64,000 nucleotides of DNA from Desulfovibrio sp. JC022 (GCF_010470665.1 NZ_VOPZ01000001.1:496001-560000); one strand, 5' to 3'; counted from the stretch's first letter, positions 1 to 9,830 are shown. The notes: generated by a model from the letters alone, not told the origin. Made by a program: numbers and translations.

Positions 1-480
1 GCGGATTTCAGAACCGAAGATAAATCCATTGCCGGACTGGGAGTAGAAAAAAGGTTTTTTACCCAATCTGTCGCGGGCGATGAGCAGCTGTTGCTTGGCC
101 TTGTCCCAGATGGCAAAGGCGAACATGCCGCGCAACATGGTGATGCATTTTTCCCCGTACTCTCCATAAAGTTTGAGCAGGACTTCCGTATCCCCGGAGG
201 AATTGAATGTGTGTCCTTTGCGGATCAGCTCTTCTCGCAGGGATTTGAAATTGTATATTTCCCCGTTGAAAACAATGATGTTGCCGCTTACCGGGTCTTT
301 CATGGGCTGGTTTCCCCGGTCGGAAAGGTCGAGGATGGACAGCCGAGTGTGTCCCAGCTCGATTTGTTCCTCTGTATGGATGTGCTGAAAGTCAGGCCCG
401 CGATGGGATAGAAGGTCGAGAATTGACTTTATGTTTCCGGGCTGGCCGCCGGGTTTGAAATAGCCTGCAATGCCGCACAT
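1..480 (-). CDS. asnB: Asparagine synthase (glutamine-hydrolysing), N-terminal part
   Basis: The reading frame starts at 480 and runs off the left edge, leaving 160 codons. The product begins MCGIAGYF, so the class-II glutamine amidotransferase nucleophile Cys2 is exposed after Met removal. HRGPD follows at residues 26-30 and FNGEIYNF near residue 70, both hallmarks of the AsnB/GlmS/PurF amidotransferase fold; the HTRLSILDLSDRGNQPM stretch is typical of AsnB. The family hydrolyses glutamine and uses the ammonia to amidate aspartate with ATP. The C-terminal synthetase domain lies outside the window. It could be a sugar-modifying AsnB paralogue (WbpS-like) in a surface polysaccharide locus, which the visible part cannot decide. 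No strong Shine-Dalgarno is visible before the ATG. Confidence 0.9.
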   Translation of the reverse strand, partial: MCGIAGYFKPGGQPGNIKSILDLLSHRGPDFQHIHTEEQIELGHTRLSILDLSDRGNQPMKDPVSGNIIVFNGEIYNFKSLREELIRKGHTFNSSGDTEVLLKLYGEYGEKCITMLRGMFAFAIWDKAKQQLLIARDRLGKKPFFYSQSGNGFIFGSEIR

Positions 481-602
481 GATAGCTTTACCGCCGGGTC
501 GAAGGGTTAATTTTTTAGAGTCTGAAAGCTGGGTACACGCAGTTTTTTTCCGGGTCAAGAATGAGAAGTGTGCTTAAGAGAATTACAGGGGATCATAAGA
601 AA

Positions 603-625
603 GGCGGTCCCCATTGGAGACCGCC
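603..625 (-). terminator. Terminator-like hairpin behind the chemoreceptor gene
   Basis: A 7-bp stem (GGCGGTC/GACCGCC) with a 9-nt loop lies 26 nt beyond the stop of the minus-strand chemoreceptor. Read on the minus strand it is followed by TTTCTT, a modest U-tract. It probably ends chemoreceptor transcription before asnB. Seen directly; function inferred. Confidence 0.6.
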
Positions 626-650
626 CTTGGTATTTTCTTTCAGAATGCGG

Positions 651-3059
651 TTATGACTGCATGTTTCGGATCAGTTCTTTAATGTTGGCTGCAAGTTTTG
701 CCACTTCCGAAATGGCCATAGCTGACTGGACGGTGGTTTCTGCGGCTTCAGCTGAGATTACGTTGATTTCCTCAGTTGCGCGGCTGATCTGTTCACTTGA
801 TGCGGATTGTTCTTCCGCTGCCGCTGCTATTCCTTCAATCTGGTCAGCGGAAGTTTCCACCATGCGCACGATTTCATCAAGTGCGTCACCTGATTTTGAA
901 GCAAGGTCAGTTGATTTTACAATGGATTCAACCGCATTCTCAGAAACTCTAATATTGGTTCTGGTGCTTTCCTGAATAGAAGTGATCGCTTCGCCAACTT
1001 CCTTGGTTGCGTCCATGGTTTTTTCGGCCAGTTTACGGACTTCATCCGCAACAACTGCGAATCCGCGTCCGGCTTCACCTGCACGGGCAGCTTCGATTGC
1101 CGCGTTAAGAGCAAGCAGGTTGGTCTGGTCCGCAATATCGGTGATGACGTTCATGACCTTGCCAATGGAGTCGGTGCGTATGCCGAGTTCTTCCATGCTG
1201 GATTTAAGTTCTTCTGAATTCTGCTCAAGGGCTTGAATGGCAGTAACAACCTGTCCCACAAGTTCCTGACCTTCCACAGCCTTACCTTTGGTGGTTCGGG
1301 CGTTCTCAGAAGCTTCCCCGGCATTGCGGGCCACTTCCATTACTGTGGCGTTCATCTGGTCCATGGCTGTGGCTGTTTCACTGGCCCGTTCCTGCTGGAC
1401 TTCCGCACCGCGGCGGGATTCATCAACCTGAGCAGAAAGTTCATCTGCGGCAGAGGCTAGTTGATCAGATATTTCGTCTGCTTCCTTCGCCGTATCAGCG
1501 ATGGTGTCACGTTGGGCGGTAATTGCCTTTTCGTTTTCTTTGATTGCTGTGATGTCATTCATGACCATGAAGGCACCGATCAGCTTTTTATCAAGATCGT
1601 GCAGCGGAGCCACGTCAATGATTGCGTAGAAATCCTTACCGTTTGACGCTGTTCCGTTTATCTCAATTTCTGAGAAACTGCTTTCTTCCTTGATGCAGCG
1701 GTTGATGGTCTCTTCAATTGTCTGAATGCTGACCAGATCTCTGACATGCTTGCCGAGATAGTTGTCCGGCTGACCGGAAAGTCCGAATTGATCAATCAGG
1801 TGCTGGTTGATGAAAGATACCTTTTCGTCGAGGTCCACAACCACGCATGGCAGGGTCAAGCCGCTGAGGAGTCCGCTGGAAAATCCCAGTTTGTTCTTCA
1901 GTTCAAAGACCATGTGTTTGACCGAGTTGATGGTTTTACCGACTACGTCGTCAACATCGTATTCAAGTTCAGAGTCATAATCGCCATCGGATACCTTGGC
2001 GGTAAAATCGGATAGTTGCTGCAAGGGTTTTGTGGTCATCCGGATCATCAGCAGCAGGATAATGGCAGAGATGGAAAGAGCAACCACGGCGATGACGACG
2101 TTTGTGATGAAGATTTCCCTGTCCACGCCATGGGACATGTCATCAGTGTTCATCATGAATGCAAACGACCATTTCCATGGTTTGAAATAGGTGATGTATG
2201 CGGATTTTTCTGTTCCGTCTAAATTATATTCAATTTCCCCTTCTTCGGTGTTGGCAAAAAGTTCCCAGTAAGGGGCTTCTTTCAGGTTTTTGCCGGTCAG
2301 GGTCGGATGGAGCAGGACATCACCTTTACGGTTGAAAATCGTTGCATATCCTTTACCGCCCACATTTGAGGCCAGCACGGATTTCTTAAACGCTTCGGTG
2401 ATGATTTTACGACCAACATAGATAACACTGACGACATTTCCGCGCAGGTCGGTCAGAGGCTTGTAGGCTGTGATGTACCAGGCGTTAACAACATAAGCCA
2501 TGCCGTAGAATGTCTTACCGGACATGACGGTTTTATATACCGGACTGGAGTCGGGGATATAAGTACCTGTGGCGCGGTTACCGTCCAGCTTGAGTACGTT
2601 GGTGGATACCCGCAGCAGTTTGCCGGGCAGGACTTCAAAAATTGTTGCTGTTCCGCCGATTTCTTTTTTGAGGTCGTCAACAATGTCGAATTTGCCATTG
2701 ACCGGAATCCCGCCGAATTCAAGGCTTGGGATGATCACGTTTTCACTTTGTTTGGTTACCTGATTGGTAATGGTGGTTTCCAGAGGATGGCGTTTGTTGA
2801 GTTTGGGAAAACCGAGTGAAAATATTTTTTTATCAAGAATATCAATGTCAGCTTTAACCTTATCCATCAGGATTTCATTTTGCATTTCCATGAGCGAATG
2901 GACGCTGTTCGCGATTGATTTCATGGAAGTTTGACCTAGCGTATGAAGCGAATCCTGTACTTTGTACAAGTTTATCCCGGTCATGAAAATAATCGTGGCC
3001 AGAACGATTAAGACGGCCCCAAGCATAAGTTTAGTTTGAAATGCCAGCTTCTTTAACAT
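651..3059 (-). CDS. Methyl-accepting chemotaxis protein with Cache, HAMP and PAS
   Basis: An 802-residue transmembrane chemoreceptor. I place the start at the ATG at 3059 because AGGAGAG lies just upstream; a longer frame to 3128 adds 23 polar residues before the first membrane helix. In order: TM1 (about 8-28), a periplasmic Cache-type sensor (about 60-310), TM2 (about 315-340), HAMP, a cytoplasmic PAS domain (about 405-520), then a long coiled-coil signalling domain whose hairpin tip reads [16 protein letters not shown], the CheA/CheW contact site. Both a periplasmic ligand and a cytoplasmic PAS cue could feed the flagellar motor. The ligand cannot be read from sequence. It is monocistronic, with a hairpin terminator downstream. 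Confidence 0.95.
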   Translation of the reverse strand: MLKKLAFQTKLMLGAVLIVLATIIFMTGINLYKVQDSLHTLGQTSMKSIANSVHSLMEMQNEILMDKVKADIDILDKKIFSLGFPKLNKRHPLETTITNQVTKQSENVIIPSLEFGGIPVNGKFDIVDDLKKEIGGTATIFEVLPGKLLRVSTNVLKLDGNRATGTYIPDSSPVYKTVMSGKTFYGMAYVVNAWYITAYKPLTDLRGNVVSVIYVGRKIITEAFKKSVLASNVGGKGYATIFNRKGDVLLHPTLTGKNLKEAPYWELFANTEEGEIEYNLDGTEKSAYITYFKPWKWSFAFMMNTDDMSHGVDREIFITNVVIAVVALSISAIILLLMIRMTTKPLQQLSDFTAKVSDGDYDSELEYDVDDVVGKTINSVKHMVFELKNKLGFSSGLLSGLTLPCVVVDLDEKVSFINQHLIDQFGLSGQPDNYLGKHVRDLVSIQTIEETINRCIKEESSFSEIEINGTASNGKDFYAIIDVAPLHDLDKKLIGAFMVMNDITAIKENEKAITAQRDTIADTAKEADEISDQLASAADELSAQVDESRRGAEVQQERASETATAMDQMNATVMEVARNAGEASENARTTKGKAVEGQELVGQVVTAIQALEQNSEELKSSMEELGIRTDSIGKVMNVITDIADQTNLLALNAAIEAARAGEAGRGFAVVADEVRKLAEKTMDATKEVGEAITSIQESTRTNIRVSENAVESIVKSTDLASKSGDALDEIVRMVETSADQIEGIAAAAEEQSASSEQISRATEEINVISAEAAETTVQSAMAISEVAKLAANIKELIRNMQS

Positions 3060-3188
3060 GCTCTCTCCTGATCCAAAGTTAGATGCTTTTGCCTTACCAA
3101 GTGTACGTTCTTCCCTCTCCGCCGACATGATCCGGCTCTGGAAATATGATTGAGAAATGTACGTGATACAGTTCTTCAGGGCATTGAG

Positions 3189-3632
3189 TTATTCGGCATG
3201 AATCTGTGTGTACTGCCCCCGTGAAAATTTGGCTAAAAGCCGGACCACAGCATTTTCCTTTTCATGTTCAATGCGTGATACATAAGGTGCGGCTTTGGCA
3301 TAGTACACAACAACACTATCCCCTTGGTTTAACCTCCTCCAGAATGTGTTTTGTACAGCAGCGGTTCTTTCCCTCGGCAAACCGGAAGGATCTATAAAGC
3401 GATACCTGACGGTTTGATGTTCTTGTTCTGTTTTTTTTAAGTTATGTTCGCCTATTCGGCTGTTTTTTTCAATAACTATACCTATTGCCTTGTTTTCACC
3501 AAAGGCCCTTATCCTTTCCAGTCTGATTTCTTTGTAGGGAATAAAGAAAAATCCGGCAATAACCAACAGAGCCGCACAATATGCGATTTTGTTTTTTATG
3601 CCGAAATCATGTATAGATTTTGAAAATAACAT
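3189..3632 (-). CDS. Small membrane protein, DUF3592-like
   Basis: A roughly 147-residue protein with one hydrophobic helix (AYCAALLVIAGFFFIP) followed by a soluble beta-rich region. The region contains VRYRFIDPSG and GDSVVVYYAKAAP, reminiscent of DUF3592 proteins, which have this 'convert to formatted value' type of beta domain and no assigned activity. A TTG seven codons upstream (3653) is an alternative start; neither start has a clear ribosome site. It lies alone between the chemoreceptor and a divergent small gene. Function unknown; the family assignment is tentative. Confidence 0.6.
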   Translation of the reverse strand: MLFSKSIHDFGIKNKIAYCAALLVIAGFFFIPYKEIRLERIRAFGENKAIGIVIEKNSRIGEHNLKKTEQEHQTVRYRFIDPSGLPRERTAAVQNTFWRRLNQGDSVVVYYAKAAPYVSRIEHEKENAVVRLLAKFSRGQYTQIHAE

Positions 3633-3704
3633 GGTTTTGTTTAGCACTTGCAAGTCTATGGGGCAAGTCTTTGATCCCTACTAGCGGCATGAAAGGAGAT
3701 AAGG

Positions 3705-3983
3705 ATGAGCAGTCTTCAAAAAACAGGACAATGGTGGGTACTTGCCGTCGGAGAAGGTTTTGATGAAGGAGCTTTTGAACAACGGGAGCGTTGCAGAACG
3801 GATTTGTTGCGCAGGGTGAATGAAGCCGGAATACGGTTGGATGAAAATGTATGGGTTTATGATGCGGCTAAGTGCGCGCAACTGGTCATCCGGGTCTGCC
3901 CGGACAGGGATTCGGCAGAAGATGCAGCCCGGAAACTGGAAAATACCGGGCTTAACTTGCGCGTGGCAAGGGAGTTTGAATAA
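3705..3983 (+). CDS. Conserved-looking hypothetical protein, 92 aa
   Basis: A 92-residue soluble acidic protein beginning MSSLQKTGQWWVLAVGEG. An excellent Shine-Dalgarno (AAAGGAGATAAGG) precedes the ATG, which argues it is translated. There is no signal peptide or membrane helix. An alternating beta/alpha pattern and two cysteines (AAKCAQ, IRVCPD) are visible but match no family I recognise. It is convergent with the LysE-type exporter, whose stop lies 3 nt after this gene's stop. Confidence 0.6.
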   Translation: MSSLQKTGQWWVLAVGEGFDEGAFEQRERCRTDLLRRVNEAGIRLDENVWVYDAAKCAQLVIRVCPDRDSAEDAARKLENTGLNLRVAREFE

Positions 3984-3985
3984 GG

Positions 3986-4609
3986 CTAGTTCTTGGCTAA
4001 GGCCATCTTCAAGCCGAGGCCGATAAAAACGAACCCAGAGAGTGCTTCCAGGCGTTTTTTGAATTTGCCACCGGATATTAAATGGCGCATTTTTCCCAGA
4101 GCGAGAGTGATAAAGCTGAACCAGAGAATGCCCATACTGAAGTGGATGGTCATGAGCAGCAGGGATTGGCGCAAGATGGACTCGCCGGGAGAAATAAACT
4201 GAGGCAGCAATGCAAGGTAAAAGACCGCAACCTTGGGATTGAGCACGTTGGTCAGGAATCCTTCACGGATGGATGCGGATATTCCTTTGCTGCAAGGCTT
4301 AGTGGATAACTGCGTTTCTTCCTGCTTTCTGCTGGCGCGCAGGGACTGAATTCCCAGAAATATGATGTAGAGTGCCCCGGCAAGTTTGACCATCTCAAAT
4401 GCGGTGGCGGAATTCATGAGGATCATGGACAGTCCCAGTGCTGAAGCAAGGGCGTGAATGAGCAATCCGGCGTTAATCCCCGCTACAGTGCATAGACCAT
4501 CCGCTGTTGAGCGGGTCAGAGTGTTATTCACCACAAGCATGGTGTCTGATCCGGGGGTGATTGTCAGTATTGCCGCTACAGGGATAAAGGCAAGAGTAAG
4601 TGCATCCAT
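3986..4609 (-). CDS. LysE/RhtB-family amino-acid exporter
   Basis: A 207-residue polytopic membrane protein of normal LysE/RhtB length. The N-terminus contains ITPGSDTMLVV, the conserved first-helix signature of the family (PGP/PGSD), followed by ALGLSMIL and GALYIIFLGIQSLR; five to six hydrophobic helices are visible. Members export amino acids or homoserine lactones by proton antiport. It is the last gene of an apparent minus-strand operon gmhA - CheY - exporter (11 nt gap to the response regulator). The substrate cannot be inferred. Confidence 0.88.
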   Translation of the reverse strand: MDALTLAFIPVAAILTITPGSDTMLVVNNTLTRSTADGLCTVAGINAGLLIHALASALGLSMILMNSATAFEMVKLAGALYIIFLGIQSLRASRKQEETQLSTKPCSKGISASIREGFLTNVLNPKVAVFYLALLPQFISPGESILRQSLLLMTIHFSMGILWFSFITLALGKMRHLISGGKFKKRLEALSGFVFIGLGLKMALAKN

Positions 4610-4620
4610 ATTGTAAATCC

Positions 4621-5034
4621 TTAAATCATACCGAACTTACCAAGTTCCGCCTGAATTTTATCGGCGGTGATGGGTTTGGTAATGTAAGACAGGGCTTCGC
4701 ATTGGAAAAAAGCGCGTGAAGCCTTGGTGCTGTCATCCAGCGCGGTGGTCATGATTGCCTTGACTTTTTTTTCTTCCGGAATTTGTTTTTCCTGTTCAAT
4801 GGCCCTGATTTTTTCAAGGGTCTGCAGTCCATCCATGCCGGGAAGGATTATATCCATGAAGATGAGTTCGTATGGTTTTCCTTCAAGCCATCTACTTTCA
4901 AATTTTTCCAATGCTTCCTCGCCGCAGACAGCACAATCTATGCTTCTTGTATCAAGCTTTTGCGTGATTACCTTCAGTATTTCTTTGAGGTACATTCTGC
5001 TGGTGTTGCTGTCTTCGACTATAAGAATCTGCAT
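4621..5034 (-). CDS. Single-domain response regulator (CheY-like)
   Basis: A stand-alone receiver domain of 137 residues. The acidic pocket is E7/D8, the phospho-acceptor is D61 in FMDIILPGMDG, the conserved Thr is in IMTTALDD and the Lys in YITKPIT. There is no output domain, so it acts by protein contact or as a relay. It lies between gmhA (27 nt upstream) and the LysE exporter (11 nt downstream) on the same strand. No kinase is adjacent. Confidence 0.9.
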   Translation of the reverse strand: MQILIVEDSNTSRMYLKEILKVITQKLDTRSIDCAVCGEEALEKFESRWLEGKPYELIFMDIILPGMDGLQTLEKIRAIEQEKQIPEEKKVKAIMTTALDDSTKASRAFFQCEALSYITKPITADKIQAELGKFGMI

Positions 5035-5061
5035 GCTGGAACTCGCTTGCTGGAATTTTAC

Positions 5062-5679
5062 TTATTCCCCGGTCAGGTAGGGTTCAAGTTCGCTGACTTC
5101 TTCGAAAAGGAAATGATCGATAAGGTGGCAGAACATGTGTCCTGCGGCAATGTGGACTTCCTGAATTACAGCAGTGTCCTTGCTGGGAACGCTTATGATG
5201 TGATCACAGATAGGCAGCATTTCGCCGGCACTGATCCCTGTCATTCCAACGGTAACCATGCCTTTGCGTTTGGCTTCCTTGAGGGCACTGATCACGTTGG
5301 GGCTGGTGCCGGAAGTGCTGATGCCGATGAGCACATCTCCGGGTTGTCCCAAAGCCTGTACCTGTTTTTCGAAAATCATCTCATATGAGTAATCGTTACC
5401 GATGGCGGTGATGATTGAAGTGTCCGTGGTCAGGGCTATACCGGGCAGGGGCGGGCGTTCAAGTTTGAACCTGTTTACAAGTTCTGCCGCCAGATGCTGG
5501 CAGTCCGCCGCGCTTCCGCCGTTTCCGCAGAAGAGGATCTTGGAGCCGAGGGCAAGGCGTACGGCCAGTGCTTTGGAAACATCGACCACCAGCTGGGAAT
5601 ATTGTTCAAAAAAAGATTCCCGGACTTCGAGTCCGGCGCGGGCATGGTCAACTACTTTTTGCAGGGCTGTCTGGGACAT
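5062..5679 (-). CDS. gmhA: D-sedoheptulose-7-phosphate isomerase
   Basis: A 205-residue SIS-domain protein that isomerises sedoheptulose 7-phosphate to D-glycero-D-manno-heptose 7-phosphate, the first step of ADP-heptose synthesis for the LPS inner core. Visible signatures are ILFCGNGGSAADCQHLAAEL (phosphosugar binding), DVLIGISTSGTSPNV and the late QEVHIAAGHMFCHLID with metal-binding His. Length is normal. AAGGA precedes the ATG with good spacing. It leads a three-gene minus-strand operon. Its 5' end is divergent from nagZ. Confidence 0.95.
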   Translation of the reverse strand: MSQTALQKVVDHARAGLEVRESFFEQYSQLVVDVSKALAVRLALGSKILFCGNGGSAADCQHLAAELVNRFKLERPPLPGIALTTDTSIITAIGNDYSYEMIFEKQVQALGQPGDVLIGISTSGTSPNVISALKEAKRKGMVTVGMTGISAGEMLPICDHIISVPSKDTAVIQEVHIAAGHMFCHLIDHFLFEEVSELEPYLTGE

Positions 5680-5840
5680 TCATTTTCCTTCTGTTTGCAA
5701 TTCATTATAAGCAAGTTGAGAAATTCGTTTATAGGAAATCATTACTGGTGGCAACATGCTTGCCTATCTTGCTAAATTGCAGAATGCTCACTATAACATG
5801 TTTTTTTTATTCTGCATTCAGAAAAATACGGAGCTCTCCA

Positions 5841-6959
5841 TTGAGAAAAATTATATTTATATTCATGTTTTTTTTCATGATTTCTAGCGGTTGTTCCTTG
5901 AAGGGCAGCTCTCCTGCCCCTTCGGAACTGGATGTGATGATCGGACAGATGGTCATGGTCGGATTCAGAGGGCTGGAACTGAATGCAGATAACCCGGTTG
6001 TCAGTGATATTAAAGATTCCCGTGTCGGCGGGGTTATTCTTTTCAGCAAGGATTGCGCCCTGAACAGCACAGTGCGTAACATTGCCGGTCCGGACCAGCT
6101 TGCGAAGCTTACTTCTGATTTACAAAGCTATTCAGACATTCCTTTGTTTGTTTCGATTGATCAGGAAGGGGGGATAATCAAAAGGCTTACCGGGGAAATG
6201 GGATTCCCGGAAACCATGTCCGCAGCAGAGCTGGGCAATAGTGGCGATATTCTGGCTGCATACAAGGCCGGGCAGACCATCGGGCAGATGCTTAAGTCCG
6301 CAGGCATCAACATGAATTTTGCTCCGGTAGTTGATGTAAACCGCAATGCTGCCAACCCGGTGATAGCGGCTTTGCAGCGTAGTTTCTCGGATGATCCTCG
6401 GATTGTAGCCGAATTTGCCGAGTCTTATATTGATGGATTGCATTTTGAAGGTATCATTTCCTGTTTGAAACATTTTCCGGGACATGGAAGTTCACGTGGG
6501 GATTCCCATCTCGGCTTTACCGATGTGACCGATTCATGGGATGCCAGCGAGCTTTATCCATTTCAAAAAATAATCAGCGACAATAAAGCGGATATGGTTA
6601 TGACCGCCCATATTTTCAATTCCCGCTGGGACCGCAAGTACCCGGCAACCCTTTCCCGCAAAGTTATCCACGGACTGCTGCGTCGCAAGTTGGGCTTTGA
6701 GGGAATTATCGTCACTGATGATATGCAGATGAAGGCTGTCAGCGGTGAGTATGGTTTCAAAGAGGGTGTTTACAGAGCAGTACAAGCCGGGGCGGATGTC
6801 CTGCTTTTCGGTAATAACCTTATTTATGAGCCGGGGCTGGGCACAAAAGCCGTATCCACCCTCAAGCAATTAGTCCGTGAGGGTAAGATTACTGAGCGTA
6901 GGATCAAGCAGTCTTATGAACGGATTATGCGTCTTAAGCGGAAGTTGGCAGAAAGTTAA
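5841..6959 (+). CDS. nagZ: Beta-N-acetylhexosaminidase (GH3, NagZ-type), predicted lipoprotein
   Basis: A glycoside hydrolase family 3 enzyme. The open frame extends upstream into gmhA, but a TTG at 5841 with GGAG 7 nt before it gives a compact lipoprotein signal (MRKIIFIFMFFFMISSGC, Cys18), so I take that start (372 aa). KHFPGHG (from about residue 210) followed by GDSH is the NagZ loop carrying the Asp-His acid/base dyad, and VTDDMQM (about 290) holds the nucleophile Asp. NagZ removes N-acetylglucosamine from anhydro-muropeptides in cell-wall recycling. Classical NagZ is cytoplasmic; a lipid anchor would place this one at the membrane or periplasm. A strong terminator follows. Confidence 0.9.
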   Translation: MRKIIFIFMFFFMISSGCSLKGSSPAPSELDVMIGQMVMVGFRGLELNADNPVVSDIKDSRVGGVILFSKDCALNSTVRNIAGPDQLAKLTSDLQSYSDIPLFVSIDQEGGIIKRLTGEMGFPETMSAAELGNSGDILAAYKAGQTIGQMLKSAGINMNFAPVVDVNRNAANPVIAALQRSFSDDPRIVAEFAESYIDGLHFEGIISCLKHFPGHGSSRGDSHLGFTDVTDSWDASELYPFQKIISDNKADMVMTAHIFNSRWDRKYPATLSRKVIHGLLRRKLGFEGIIVTDDMQMKAVSGEYGFKEGVYRAVQAGADVLLFGNNLIYEPGLGTKAVSTLKQLVREGKITERRIKQSYERIMRLKRKLAES

Positions 6960-6987
6960 AGTTGAGTGCTGCCTGAGATAAAAATGA

Positions 6988-7026
6988 AACGGCCCTGAAA
7001 ATCATATATGGATTTTCAGGGCCGTT
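6988..7026. terminator. Bidirectional intrinsic terminator between nagZ and kinase
   Basis: A perfect 16-bp inverted repeat (AACGGCCCTGAAAATC, 7-nt loop, complement at 7011-7026) lies between two convergent genes. It abuts the kinase stop codon and has A/T-rich flanks on both sides. Confidence 0.9.
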
Positions 7027-7027
7027 A

Positions 7028-9565
7028 TTAATTTTGAACAGTTGGAAGCTGGATGGTAAATTTTGTCCCCTTGCCGGGGCTGGAGTCCACATGAAATGTT
7101 CCCTGATGGTTCTGAGTAATAATGAAGTAGGAGACTGAAAGGCCCAGCCCGGTGCCGCTCCCCGGAGCCTTAGTGGTATAGAAAGGCTCGAATACTCTTT
7201 TGCGGGTGGCTTCATCCATTCCCGGACCGTTATCTGACACCGTGCATTTGACCATGTCCCGCACATTACGGATTTTAATTGAAATGACGGGCTGCTCATC
7301 CATCTCAGGCCAATCGATCATGGCTTGGGCGGAGTTTCGAAGCAGATTAAGAAAGACCTGCTCGATTTCAGTGGAGGTGCAGGGGGTCTGTTTCAGATTT
7401 TCATCGTAATCTTTATGTACGGTGATCTTTTTGAAATCGTATTTTTTCTGTGGATTGTAATCCTGTGCGGCAAGAGTTGAAGCCTTGTCCATTATCTGGC
7501 GCAGGTCTCCCGGTGCCTTGCGGGAATCGCTTTTGCGGCTGAAATCAAGCATGCCGGAAACAATAGAGGCCGCACGGACTCCTGAGTCTGTGATTCCGTT
7601 CAGGGTTTTTATGATCTTGCGGTCTTCCATGTAGGTGATGATAGAATCGATTGAACATCCCGCTTTCTCAGCTGCCTTGAGGTTGGCCGGCAGTTCAGGT
7701 GATATCCTGCGGACAATGTTCTGGATACCTTGCAGGATGCCGCCTAAAGGGTTGTTGATTTCATGGGCCATTCCCGCCGCAAGTCCGCCGATAGACATCA
7801 TTTTTTCGGTCTGGATCATCATTTCATCAATTTGGACCCGCTCGGTGGCATCATCAATTCTGATTACCGCTCCTTTCATACCCTTATTCAGCGGATAAAT
7901 GATTATATCCTGATGGCTGTTGGGGCCGGTCAGTCCCTGAGTGCGGATGTCGGTCTCAGGAGTTCCGCTCTCAATCGCCTGTGCAATGCTGTATGCGTAT
8001 TTATTCAGGGAGGGAAAGGCCTCTTCAACTTCTGCTCCCTCAATTTTATCTGCCGGAATAACAGCCATTCTCTGGGCCGCAGTATTGAACTGGGTTATTC
8101 TGGATTGGCTGTCCACTCCGATGATTACTGAGGGCATGGAATCTATGATGTTGCGAATATAGTTTCGTGTCTCGTGCAGCTCTGTTTCAACTTTTTTGCG
8201 TTTGGTTATATCCGTACCAACACAGAGTATTTCGGTAAGCTCCCCTTCTTCATTAAATATGGGACTGTTAGTCCAGTATACCCAAACCGAACTTCCGTCC
8301 TTGCGGGTGTTCTGATTAGTATTGGACGGAAAGTCTTCCGGGGTCACTGTAACTGCGTAGAGCAGCTTTTCAAGCTCGGATTCTCCTTGTTCCGTCTTGG
8401 GAATCAAGGTGCCGATGACGCTGTTACCGATCATTTCCTCTTCTGAATACCCGAAAAAGAGCTGGGCATATTCATTAAAAAAAGTGCATTTTCCTGCGCG
8501 GTCTATTCGCAGGATGATACTGCGGGCGGTTTGGACCAGTTCCCTGTATTCGTGTCTTGAGTGCGCAAGCATTTGTGAGTGGGCAGAAACTTCATCAAGC
8601 AGTCTTAGGATTTTACCTGAAAAGAAGGCCGTAGCTGTTATATAGTTCCTATTTTCTATAAATGCCATCTTTCGGGCTTCGGTATCCCAGTCCACTTCGC
8701 GGATGCGCTGGGCTGAATGCTCGATTGCCGATAGATGGGTCAGTTTTATATTCGGCTCCGCGGCGACTCTTTTAAGCAATTTGTTGATCCTGATAAAATC
8801 CTGTTCGTTCTTTTCAAGATCCCAGGTCAGGAAGGCGGACCTCTTAGTTAATATAGCCAGGCATATTGCGGTAAAAAGAATAAGAAATATCCCCGCATAG
8901 AATTCCGTTGAGATATCCTTGGCGACGGTTATTGATAACCCTCCGAAATCGGTGACTTCGGTTTTTGCGGATGAGAAGACGTGAAAATGGGAAAAAAACA
9001 TCCTTCCAACCTGATAAGCACCCGGAAAATAATTATTTTCAGAGTGATACAGGCAGTTACCGTTATTATCCCTAATGTAGAGCTCAGTTTTATTGGGCGA
9101 GACAGGAAGCAGGCTCTCCGATGGTACCTTGGCTATGGCGAAGCTGTGGTCCAGCCGTTGAATGAGATAAATATCCTCACACCCGGATTTATCCCCTTCC
9201 GCCTGCCTTATGAGCAGAGATTGTCCCGGCTGAAAGTCTTTAACTCTTTGAAAAATAGGTGCTTTTGCTATGGATTTGATTTCGATGGGAAAGGGGCGGG
9301 TGTTGACCACCTCGCCATCGGGAGTGACTCTTAAAATGGACAGGCCATGGTCAAAAGTCGCTCGGGAGGTAACCACGGTTTCCAGAAATGAAATTCTCTC
9401 CACCAGATAGTTGGCCCATGTTGAGGCTTTATTGTCCACTTCATTGGAAATTGACCAAAAGAAGAGGATTGTTGAGCAGAGCGAGCTTGCAATGAATATA
9501 GTTAGAAAAAGGCAGAGATAATTTCTTATCCGGTTGTTCAGTCTGTGAATACTTCTAATCTTCAT
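7028..9565 (-). CDS. Membrane sensor histidine kinase with two PAS domains
   Basis: About 845 residues from the ATG at 9565; the frame stays open to a TTG at 9652, so 29 extra residues are possible. TM1 spans roughly 17-37, an extracytoplasmic sensor follows, and TM2 (IFLILFTAICLAILTKR) lies near 235. Two PAS domains come next (first around SIILRIDRAGKCTFFNEYA, second around MPSVIIGVDSQSRITQFN). The HisKA box is MAHEINNPLGGI with His near 601, and the ATPase has NLLRNSAQAM (N box), DNGPGMDE (G1) and GSGTGLGLSVS (G2). All catalytic motifs are intact. No cognate regulator is adjacent, so it is an orphan kinase. Confidence 0.93.
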   Translation of the reverse strand: MKIRSIHRLNNRIRNYLCLFLTIFIASSLCSTILFFWSISNEVDNKASTWANYLVERISFLETVVTSRATFDHGLSILRVTPDGEVVNTRPFPIEIKSIAKAPIFQRVKDFQPGQSLLIRQAEGDKSGCEDIYLIQRLDHSFAIAKVPSESLLPVSPNKTELYIRDNNGNCLYHSENNYFPGAYQVGRMFFSHFHVFSSAKTEVTDFGGLSITVAKDISTEFYAGIFLILFTAICLAILTKRSAFLTWDLEKNEQDFIRINKLLKRVAAEPNIKLTHLSAIEHSAQRIREVDWDTEARKMAFIENRNYITATAFFSGKILRLLDEVSAHSQMLAHSRHEYRELVQTARSIILRIDRAGKCTFFNEYAQLFFGYSEEEMIGNSVIGTLIPKTEQGESELEKLLYAVTVTPEDFPSNTNQNTRKDGSSVWVYWTNSPIFNEEGELTEILCVGTDITKRKKVETELHETRNYIRNIIDSMPSVIIGVDSQSRITQFNTAAQRMAVIPADKIEGAEVEEAFPSLNKYAYSIAQAIESGTPETDIRTQGLTGPNSHQDIIIYPLNKGMKGAVIRIDDATERVQIDEMMIQTEKMMSIGGLAAGMAHEINNPLGGILQGIQNIVRRISPELPANLKAAEKAGCSIDSIITYMEDRKIIKTLNGITDSGVRAASIVSGMLDFSRKSDSRKAPGDLRQIMDKASTLAAQDYNPQKKYDFKKITVHKDYDENLKQTPCTSTEIEQVFLNLLRNSAQAMIDWPEMDEQPVISIKIRNVRDMVKCTVSDNGPGMDEATRKRVFEPFYTTKAPGSGTGLGLSVSYFIITQNHQGTFHVDSSPGKGTKFTIQLPTVQN

Positions 9566-9580
9566 GGGAAATATTTGTTC

Positions 9581-9604
9581 GCCCCGATAAAGGGGCTTTT
9601 TTTT
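9581..9604 (+). terminator. Terminator-shaped hairpin on the plus strand at the kinase 5' end
   Basis: GCCCC, a 6-nt loop and GGGGC are followed by eight T residues (9597-9604), which reads as an intrinsic terminator on the plus strand. On the minus strand it lies just upstream of the ATG at 9565. No plus-strand gene is known here, so it could end an antisense transcript, or it may simply be coding sequence of the longer kinase frame. Confidence 0.4.
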
Positions 9605-9830
9605 GCGGGTGTTTTTTCGGGTCATATATTTGAAATATGATCCTGTAAACAATTTCCGACTCCCTTAATTAGGAAATAATTTCCTCTTCACACAAGGCAG
9701 AACTTTCCTCCCGCTATTTTTCTGCATGGGTTTCTCTTTTTGTATTAAGAAGTCTTTGTTTTTAAAAATCCTGTCTAAACAAGATCTTGCGTCTTCTTTT
9801 GGTAAATAAATAAACGTTTCTGGAAATACA

